DNA of 13,005 bases from assembly GCA_002392325.1 (NCBI GenBank), contig DGGS01000157.1:1-13005 (forward strand), in the 5' to 3' direction. This DNA comes from Bacteroidales bacterium UBA3868 (lineage in GTDB: Bacteria; Bacteroidota; Bacteroidia; Bacteroidales; WCHB1-69). Below, piece after piece: positions 6,807 to 13,005 of the stretch (the stretch's first letter is position 1; every line of letters starts with the position of its first letter). The notes under the pieces were generated by a model. That model was given only the letters and a program-made list of their open reading frames with translations, had not been told where the DNA came from and made no database searches. The translations under genes and the position numbers were made by a program.

Positions 6807-9665
6807 ATGAAAAAGATATCCATTTTATTGATGTTCGTTTTGGGCGTAATCGCAGCCCAAGCCCAAACTCAGACGCTGGTTCTGGGTTCATCCATATCCC
6901 CGCAAACCGGTTGTGATTTCAACCTTTATGACAGCGGTGGTGAGAATGGGAACTATTTCGCGAATCGTGATGACCATATAACCCTGATCTCCAACCAGTC
7001 CAACCATGGCGCAGTGGAGGTGGCTATCCCGCTGGACATGTTCAATGTGCACCCCAGTGATACGGTTTTCATCTATGACGGTCCTAATGTGAATGATTCC
7101 ATGCTGTTGGCAGTCTTGAACGACTCCCTGGTGGCGGTGTATGGAAATGTGACGCTCCACTATGCGGCCACAATCCGTACCAATGGTGAACTGACCGTCC
7201 GTTTCAAAACCGATGGCAGCGGCGAGGGCACAGGCTTCAGGATGCTTGTTGGTTGTGTGCAGTTGTGCCAGCGTGTGAACATCCAGTATGATTTTGCCGC
7301 ATCCACCAAATATCCGATTCTGGATCCTACAGACGGGTATTTCTATATGGATGTATGCCCCTATGACACCGTTCGTTTGGTGGTGCGGGGCAGTTATCCC
7401 GACAACAACTTCAACTATACCCAAAGCGATGCCACGTCTCTGTTCCGTTGGAGTATGACCGACACACTTATTGAGAGCGTAGGCGGAAATGTACTCAACT
7501 ATAATTTTGAAGCTGGTGCGGGTTATGATGTTACGCTGACCATTGTGGACAACCATGGTTGCGAGTCGGCGAATCCCAAGGTTTTCCGCGTGCGCACATC
7601 GGCAAACCCGATCCGTGAAGTGGTGGGGCTGCCTGAAGTGTGTACAGGGCAACCTTTGGATATTTCCGTGGGTTACGATATGATCTCCCATATCCAGATC
7701 GATACGGTTAGCCAACAGATGACAACCACACTGGCGGTGGCTGATACCATTTTCTTGCCCGATGGGGTGGAGTGCAATGGTACATGCTCCTATTTGTCAC
7801 CCGTGACCTTTGAGGATTTTGCCTCTTCCGCCAAAATTACTTCTCCGAACGATATCCTGTATGTCCGTCTGGCTATTGAACACTCATGGATCGGCGATAT
7901 CTATATTCGCTTGGTTTGCCCGAACGGACAGTATGCGACCATCATGAAATATGGTGGTAGCGGTTCAACATCCTGCTTGTCCAGTATTCCGTCAGCGGAC
8001 CGCGGATGGCAGGGCACGCCTGGCCCGACCAGTTCTTACTTCGGCTTGTATTATGAACCCGACGGAACTGATAAATGTAACGCATCCCAAAGTCCGATCG
8101 GCACATGCTGGAACTATTGCTGGTCTAATAATACGGCGCAAGGATACCAGTATGCGTGCGGTAACGGATGGGTGTACGAGAGCTGTAACCACATCTCCGC
8201 GAACAATCCGCACGGAACCTCATCACCCTATGTGGATTCCACTAATGTGGCCAACATGACCAATGTGTATCACCCCGATGATAACTTCTTCCAAAAATTG
8301 CAGAACTGTCCGTTGAATGGTCAATGGGCTATTGAGGTGTTCGACGCTTGGGGAAGCGACAATGGTTATGTCTGCGGTTGGGAGCTTGCTCTTAACCCCA
8401 ACTTGGTGCCCCAGGATTGGAGTTATGATGTTGTGTTGGATTCCGTGTACATAACGGGTCCTGGTGCCGAACAAGGAACGATTATCCCGACCGAAGCGGG
8501 CGATGTGGACTATGTGGCCCATGTGGTGGATAACTTAGGTTGTGTCTATGATACAACCATGGTGCTGCATGTGACGCAATCACCCCAACCGGATTTGGGT
8601 GAGGACTTGGTTCAATGCTATGGCCTGAAGTCTGTCCTTGACCCTCATTTTGAGGTGGATAATACGACTTACACTTGGAATACAGGTGATACTTCCCAAA
8701 TTCTGGAGGTGATGTCAGCAGGCCAGTACATTCTGGTTATGGAGACTTCTAACGATGCCAACACCCTTACCTGCCGAGGCACGGATACCATCAACATATC
8801 ATTCTACCCCATGCCGCTGTTTGACTGGGAGGCGAATGTGGTGGAAGGTTGCGCGCCTATGACGGTGAAGATGTTGAACCGGACAACCCCCGACAGTTCT
8901 GAATATCGCTGGAGAATATTGGATGAGACTGCGCATACGATTTTATATTCAAACCAAAAGGAACCGGTGTTCCATCTGGATGAGCCAGGCGTTTATTCAG
9001 TGCAGTTGATTTGCTACACGGCTGATGGTTGTAGCGATTCTGTCCTGCGGTGGAACTACCTGCATGTGAATGCGCAACCGGTTGCGGAATTCACCCCGGA
9101 TCCGGAAAGATCCCTGATGGGCGAGACTGGCGGACTTGTGCACTTTGCCTCGTTCACAGACTCCACATTCTTGGATGGAGGCCTCTCCTCCGTGCATTGG
9201 AGTTTCGGTGATGGCGAAACCGACTCGGTGAACCTGTCCCCGGACCATACTTACAGCCAATGGGGCGATTATGATGTGACGCTGCGACTTGAGTCAGGCA
9301 CAGGCTGCTCCAGTGAGGTTACCCACACAGTGGTTATTGAACAGGATCTGATATTCCCCAATATCATCACACCGAATGGGGATGGAAGCAATGATGTGTT
9401 CGCTATTGAGAATCTGAACACGGATATTAATCCCGAAGATCCTGACGGCTATCGCAACAACAAACTGATTATCTACGACCGCTGGGGTAAGAAGGTTTAT
9501 GAAGCTAAGAATTATGACACCTTCTCCCGCGACGGCCAGATCCAACCCGGAACCCAGATTTTTGACGCGTCAGGTGTCTCCGATGGCGTTTATTATTTCA
9601 CATTCTATTACAAAGGTAAGGCCAAAACCATTACCTACAACGGTTCCCTAACGATTATACGATAG
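6807..9665 (+). CDS. Large T9SS type B surface protein B1: CUB-like, P-domain, PKD repeats, CHU_C tail
   Basis: A 952-residue exported protein predicted to reach the cell surface or medium through type IX secretion. Order: signal peptide 1-19 (AQA-Q); CUB-like domain ~30-154 (Cys36 and Cys150, YDSGG, FIYDG, a TVRFKTDGSGEGTGF strand); an Ig/PKD-like stretch ~155-275; a P-domain ~315-530, recognised by DTIFLPDG, ILYVRLAIEHSWIGDIYIRL and LNGQWAIEVFDAWGSDNG; Ig-like segment ~540-665; two PKD-type repeats (~670-755 and ~757-845, with SFGDGE and YSQWGDYDVTL); CHU_C gliding-motility-type sorting domain ~846-952 (FPNIITPNGDG, DRWGKKVYE, DGVYYFTFYYKG). P and CUB domains usually accompany proteases, yet no catalytic domain is seen, so adhesion or calcium-dependent binding is inferred. 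The P-domain carries four cysteines absent from B2. The start is the ATG at 6807, which alone gives a proper signal peptide; upstream in-frame starts overlap A1. Confidence 0.93.
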   Translation: MKKISILLMFVLGVIAAQAQTQTLVLGSSISPQTGCDFNLYDSGGENGNYFANRDDHITLISNQSNHGAVEVAIPLDMFNVHPSDTVFIYDGPNVNDSMLLAVLNDSLVAVYGNVTLHYAATIRTNGELTVRFKTDGSGEGTGFRMLVGCVQLCQRVNIQYDFAASTKYPILDPTDGYFYMDVCPYDTVRLVVRGSYPDNNFNYTQSDATSLFRWSMTDTLIESVGGNVLNYNFEAGAGYDVTLTIVDNHGCESANPKVFRVRTSANPIREVVGLPEVCTGQPLDISVGYDMISHIQIDTVSQQMTTTLAVADTIFLPDGVECNGTCSYLSPVTFEDFASSAKITSPNDILYVRLAIEHSWIGDIYIRLVCPNGQYATIMKYGGSGSTSCLSSIPSADRGWQGTPGPTSSYFGLYYEPDGTDKCNASQSPIGTCWNYCWSNNTAQGYQYACGNGWVYESCNHISANNPHGTSSPYVDSTNVANMTNVYHPDDNFFQKLQNCPLNGQWAIEVFDAWGSDNGYVCGWELALNPNLVPQDWSYDVVLDSVYITGPGAEQGTIIPTEAGDVDYVAHVVDNLGCVYDTTMVLHVTQSPQPDLGEDLVQCYGLKSVLDPHFEVDNTTYTWNTGDTSQILEVMSAGQYILVMETSNDANTLTCRGTDTINISFYPMPLFDWEANVVEGCAPMTVKMLNRTTPDSSEYRWRILDETAHTILYSNQKEPVFHLDEPGVYSVQLICYTADGCSDSVLRWNYLHVNAQPVAEFTPDPERSLMGETGGLVHFASFTDSTFLDGGLSSVHWSFGDGETDSVNLSPDHTYSQWGDYDVTLRLESGTGCSSEVTHTVVIEQDLIFPNIITPNGDGSNDVFAIENLNTDINPEDPDGYRNNKLIIYDRWGKKVYEAKNYDTFSRDGQIQPGTQIFDASGVSDGVYYFTFYYKGKAKTITYNGSLTIIR

Positions 9666-9669
9666 CGAC

Positions 9670-10131
9670 ATGAGACGGCTGAAGTGTCTGATATTGATGA
9701 TCTTTGCCGCTTATGCAGTATCCGCCCAAACCCCAATACCAGAGTTTAGGGCGGATAGTCGTCTATATGAAATTATAGGACAGAAAAGGGTAGAGGAGTT
9801 GCAAAAACAGAATCCCGCCCAACTGGCCATCGAACACTATAATCTGGTGTCCTTCTGCTATCTTGCCGGCAAACTGACGGAAGAGGAGGGTACCTATAAG
9901 ATGCAACCCGAATTGAAATTGTTTGTCAAACCTGGAAAATCGTGTGATTATCAGCGTATTCTGACGGACGGATGCATCAACCGGTATGATTACACACTGG
10001 CGCAGGACCCATACTTTTTGAATGTTTATCCGCTAGGTGACACAGGCTCATATATAATCGTGTACTCCAAACGGATGTTTGACGAAAATCTTCAAGCTTT
10101 TTTACAATACTACCATTTTGAAATGCCATAG
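9670..10131 (+). CDS. Small secreted protein A2, unrecognised family, paralogue of A1
   Basis: A 153-residue exported protein of the same unrecognised family as A1. The signal peptide is residues 1-19 (MRRLKCLILMIFAAYAVSA-Q), a clear signal peptidase I site. Conserved with A1: SRLYEI near residue 30, LAGK at 65-68, INRYDYTLAQD (103-113), SYIIVYSKRMF and a C-terminal LQAFLQYYHF. It has a short insert (EEEGTYKMQPELKLFVKPGKSCDY, split across residues 71-94) where A1 is more compact. Its ATG lies only 4 bp after the B1 stop, which suggests translational coupling, and B2 follows 14 bp downstream. No enzyme or metal-binding motif is seen. Function is unknown; the fixed position ahead of a B gene suggests a partner of B2. 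Confidence 0.87.
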   Translation: MRRLKCLILMIFAAYAVSAQTPIPEFRADSRLYEIIGQKRVEELQKQNPAQLAIEHYNLVSFCYLAGKLTEEEGTYKMQPELKLFVKPGKSCDYQRILTDGCINRYDYTLAQDPYFLNVYPLGDTGSYIIVYSKRMFDENLQAFLQYYHFEMP

Positions 10132-10145
10132 ACAACCGTAATGTT

Positions 10146-12986
10146 ATGAAAAAAGGATTCTTACTGCTCTTGTTGTTTGTCATAGCCTATGTTGTGAGTG
10201 CTCAAACACCAATCAATATGGGAGGATCCATTAATGTTGTCCGCGGTTGTGATTTTATTATCTATGACAATGGTGGGTCCGGATCGGGATATGGGAGTAA
10301 CCGAAACGACAAGCTTACCATATACTCGTCTGATCCGGCACAAACCAATGTGTCTGTGATAGTGGAAGTTAGCGCTTTCAATGTGCATCCTTCCGACACG
10401 CTCTATATCTATGACTCCTCCACCGATGATCCGAATGCGCTTCTTGTAGCCCTGAACGACTCTCTCATTCGGGCATATACATCTTCGTCAATCGTGTTCA
10501 CCGCATCGGTCGGCAATACAAGCGGAGCCATTACGCTGAAGTTTGTGTCCGACCAGCAGGACGCTGGAACGGGCTATGTGTTGACCACATCATGTTCGGC
10601 ACCCTGTCAGGAGGTCCTCATAGAACTTGATTCCGTGCTGTCGTCGCACTATCCGCGTGTGGAAAGCGACGGATTCGCCTATGTCAATCTTTGCGGGTAT
10701 GACACCTTGCACCTGGTGGCACATGGTGTGTTTCCTCAAAATGACGCACATTACCACCAGTCTGATGCCAATTCAACTTTTTTATGGGATTTGGGGTTTG
10801 AAGATTTCGAGACGAACGGAAACAATGTTCTGGATTACCAGTTTATTCCAGGCCGTGGGTATGATGTATCCATCAATATAGTGGATGTCAAGGGCTGCGA
10901 ATCCACCAAGCCCGTATCTTTCCGCGTGCGCACATCCAAGACCCCGATTCGAGAACTCGCCCGTATAGGTCCGGTTTGCTCTGGAGAGGAGATGGACGTT
11001 ACTTTCGGCACTGGGCATGGACATACCGTACGGATTGCGGATTCGATGCGCAGCGAGCAGGATGCGGCATTGACGGTGCGTGACACCATATTCTTGCCGG
11101 ATGGTGTGAACTGCGGCCAGGGATGCGCTTATCAGTCACCGGTGAAATTCACCTCGTTCACAGCGCATTCCCATATTACCAGTCCGGATGATATCCTGTA
11201 TCTCCGCATCAAGATGGAACATTCCTATGTGGGCGATCTGTATATAGCGTTGACTTGCCCTGAGCAGCAGACGGTAAAGATCATGAACAAATACGGTTCT
11301 TCAGGATCGGCCGCATGCGCCAGCACCATACCACAGCCATGGGGGTGGACACAAACCGGAGGGGTTTCGCACAAGGCACATTTCGGAGTGGTGGGCGATG
11401 CGAACAGCAGCGCCGAGAAATGTGATCCAGCGTTTAACCCCATTGGCCAGCCGTGGAATTATTGCTGGTCTGAAAACACTAATCCGGTGTACGGTTACCA
11501 ATATGCCCGAGGAAACCGGCATGTGTATGAGAATCAGAATATCCATAGTAATATTATAGACTCCACCAATATGGCGGCAATGACACAGGTTTACCGTCCC
11601 GACCAATCCTTCTCGTCTTTGGTCGGATGCAGTTTGAACGGCACTTGGACATTGACCGTGATTGACGGATGGAGCGGCGATAACGGATACATTGCCGAGT
11701 GGGAACTCGCTTTGGATTCCGCCCTGCTGCCAGAAACTTGGGAGTATTCCGTGCATACGGATTCAACTTATGTTACAGGTCCGGGCACCACCGATCATCA
11801 TATCCGCTTCATTCAGTCTGGTGTGATTCCCTATCACTTCCATGTGACGGATGATTTCGGATGTGATTACGACACGGTGGCTCTTGTACAAGTGGTGCAG
11901 AGTCCGGATCCGAACCTGGGCGAAGACTTTGGCGTATGCTACGGCGACAAGGCCGTTTTGTCGGTTGATACAATGCCGTATGGGATGTCCTGTATTTGGA
12001 ACACCGGCGATGTTTCCCCGTCCATTACGGTGTACAGTGCGGGCGCTTATGTGGCGAATTTGTCATATTACAATTCTATTGCCCAACGTACTTGTATTGG
12101 AACAGACACATTGAACTTGTCAGTGTTTGAGAATCCCATTGCGGATTTCGAGCTGTCTGAACATCAAGGTTGTACACCCTTGACTTTGCGTGCCATTAAT
12201 CATTCCTATCCGGATGACGCAAGTTTTGAGTGGCAGATTCTGGACAATTCAGGGCATATGCAGTATGCCTCCAATCTTCCGGAACCCGTGTTTACTATTG
12301 AAGATGCGGGTGTTTATACTGTGATGTGTGTGGCCACCACCAAGGATGGATGCACGGATACGATGTACCAATGGAATGCTTTGGATGTGAGTGTGCGTCC
12401 TTTGGCTGAATTTGTACCCGATCCTGAGGTGTCCATGATGGGTGAAAATGGCGGACTGGTGCATTTCATTAACTATTCGGACAGTACCGTTATGACGGCC
12501 CAAGGTGCCTCTTTCCGATGGGATTTTGGAGACGGGGAATCGGATACACTCCAAGTGTCACCTGACCATATCTATAGCCAATGGGGCGATTATGATGTGA
12601 CGCTCCGTATAGAGACCGGCAATGGTTGTGGGGATGAGATTACGCATACGGTGGTGATTGAGCAGGATCTTGTGTTTCCGAATGTTATAACTCCTAATGG
12701 AGACGGTATCAACGATGTGTTCGCCATTGAGAACCTGAATACCAGTTTGCATGCCGAGGATCCAGACGGTTACCGGAACAACAAACTGGTCATCTTTGAC
12801 CGCTGGGGTAAGAAAGTGTATGAGGCCGACAACTATGACACATTCTCTCGTGACGGCCAAATCCAACTCGGCAGTCAGATGTTTGACGCTTCCGGAGTTT
12901 CGGACGGTGTCTATTATTTCTCCTTCTATTACAAAGGACGAGCCAAGACCATTACCTATAACGGTTCGCTGACCATTATACGATAG
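10146..12986 (+). CDS. Large T9SS type B surface protein B2: CUB-like, P-domain, PKD repeats, CHU_C tail
   Basis: A 946-residue paralogue of B1 with the same domain order. Signal peptide 1-19 (VSA-Q); CUB-like domain ~30-154 (Cys35, Cys150, IYDNGG, LYIYDSS); Ig/PKD-like stretch ~155-275; P-domain ~315-525 (DTIFLPDGVNC, ILYLRIKMEHSYVGDLYIAL, LNGTWTLTVIDGWSGDNG); Ig-like segment ~535-660 with WNTGDVSPSITVYSAGAY; PKD repeats ~665-750 and ~752-838 (DFGDGE, YSQWGDYDVTL); CHU_C sorting domain ~840-946. Most cysteines of B1 are kept, but four in the P-domain are replaced by Pro436, Arg455, Gln464 and Ala517. No protease or other catalytic domain is seen. The C-terminal 110 residues are nearly the same as in B1, fitting recognition by the same T9SS machinery, while the N-terminal domains differ more and could bind different ligands. 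The gene ends 19 bp before the window edge, so further modules may follow. Confidence 0.93.
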   Translation: MKKGFLLLLLFVIAYVVSAQTPINMGGSINVVRGCDFIIYDNGGSGSGYGSNRNDKLTIYSSDPAQTNVSVIVEVSAFNVHPSDTLYIYDSSTDDPNALLVALNDSLIRAYTSSSIVFTASVGNTSGAITLKFVSDQQDAGTGYVLTTSCSAPCQEVLIELDSVLSSHYPRVESDGFAYVNLCGYDTLHLVAHGVFPQNDAHYHQSDANSTFLWDLGFEDFETNGNNVLDYQFIPGRGYDVSINIVDVKGCESTKPVSFRVRTSKTPIRELARIGPVCSGEEMDVTFGTGHGHTVRIADSMRSEQDAALTVRDTIFLPDGVNCGQGCAYQSPVKFTSFTAHSHITSPDDILYLRIKMEHSYVGDLYIALTCPEQQTVKIMNKYGSSGSAACASTIPQPWGWTQTGGVSHKAHFGVVGDANSSAEKCDPAFNPIGQPWNYCWSENTNPVYGYQYARGNRHVYENQNIHSNIIDSTNMAAMTQVYRPDQSFSSLVGCSLNGTWTLTVIDGWSGDNGYIAEWELALDSALLPETWEYSVHTDSTYVTGPGTTDHHIRFIQSGVIPYHFHVTDDFGCDYDTVALVQVVQSPDPNLGEDFGVCYGDKAVLSVDTMPYGMSCIWNTGDVSPSITVYSAGAYVANLSYYNSIAQRTCIGTDTLNLSVFENPIADFELSEHQGCTPLTLRAINHSYPDDASFEWQILDNSGHMQYASNLPEPVFTIEDAGVYTVMCVATTKDGCTDTMYQWNALDVSVRPLAEFVPDPEVSMMGENGGLVHFINYSDSTVMTAQGASFRWDFGDGESDTLQVSPDHIYSQWGDYDVTLRIETGNGCGDEITHTVVIEQDLVFPNVITPNGDGINDVFAIENLNTSLHAEDPDGYRNNKLVIFDRWGKKVYEADNYDTFSRDGQIQLGSQMFDASGVSDGVYYFSFYYKGRAKTITYNGSLTIIR

Positions 12987-13005
12987 TTTTCTCAATAAAA
13001 TTTTT

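Larger units (their letters stand above)
6347..9665 (+). repeat. Tandemly duplicated two-gene module, copy 1 (A1-B1)
   Basis: This block and 9670-12986 encode the same gene order, and both members are paralogous at protein level. The copies are diverged in DNA, with short identical runs such as 9255-9283 against 12576-12604 (29 bp) and an identical 18-bp run around TTTCCGCGTGCGCACATC. The duplication is therefore old or has been partly homogenised. Confidence 0.85.
9670..12986 (+). repeat. Tandemly duplicated two-gene module, copy 2 (A2-B2)
   Basis: This is the second copy of the A-B gene pair, starting 4 bp after the first ends and of almost the same length. Similarity to copy 1 is highest at the 3' end: over the last 110 codons of B, 95 residues are identical by direct count, and both copies end with the same codons and TAG stop. 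It is much lower in the A gene and the first half of B. Confidence 0.85.

Noticed and set aside
6888..7715. Antisense open frame of 275 codons inside B1
   Set aside because: It is a His/Ile-rich composition with no domain or signal, lying fully opposite a strongly supported gene: a shadow of B1 codon use.
12987..13005. Short A/T-rich end after B2
   Set aside because: Nineteen bases are too few to call a terminator or the start of another gene.

Overview
The window looks like chromosomal DNA from a member of the Bacteroidota, most likely Bacteroidales. The evidence is internal. Three large secreted proteins end in type IX secretion (T9SS) sorting domains: one type A (Por-tail) and two type B (CHU_C, gliding-motility-associated). 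The promoters resemble the Bacteroidetes TTTG / TAnnTTTG pattern, start codons lack clear Shine-Dalgarno sequences, and the RecQ has an atypical domain order. No tRNA, rRNA, CRISPR array, transposase or phage gene is visible. Genus and species cannot be assigned from this sequence.

Left half, minus strand (positions 4136 down to 1). Five closely spaced genes run leftward from a divergent intergenic region: a very basic 72-residue putative lipoprotein; a secreted M23 (LytM-type) peptidoglycan endopeptidase with a C-terminal LysM domain; a 732-residue FG-GAP/VCBS-repeat surface protein with a type A T9SS tail; a cytoplasmic Nudix hydrolase; and the 5' end of a secreted protein resembling the N-terminal domain of Bacteroidetes alpha/beta hydrolases. 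Gaps are only 9 to 34 bp, so this is probably one transcript. A 14-bp tandem repeat fills the last gap.

Centre, plus strand (4327-6228). A RecQ-family helicase is transcribed divergently. Its -7-like box ends only 10 bp before the ATG. Its four-cysteine zinc motif sits about 165 residues further from the helicase core than in E. coli RecQ.

Right half, plus strand (6347-12986). A two-gene module is present twice in tandem: a small secreted protein (A, 147 or 153 aa) followed by a very large T9SS type B protein (B, 952 or 946 aa). A1-B1-A2-B2 are separated by 16, 4 and 14 bp. A recognisable promoter precedes A1 and none is seen inside, so the four genes are probably one operon. Each B protein has a signal peptide, a CUB-like domain, a P-domain (proprotein-convertase type), PKD/Ig-like repeats and a CHU_C sorting domain, with no recognisable catalytic domain. 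I do not recognise the A family. This duplicated A/B module is the most interesting content of the window: it looks like a secreted adhesin or surface assembly with a dedicated small partner. That function is inference.
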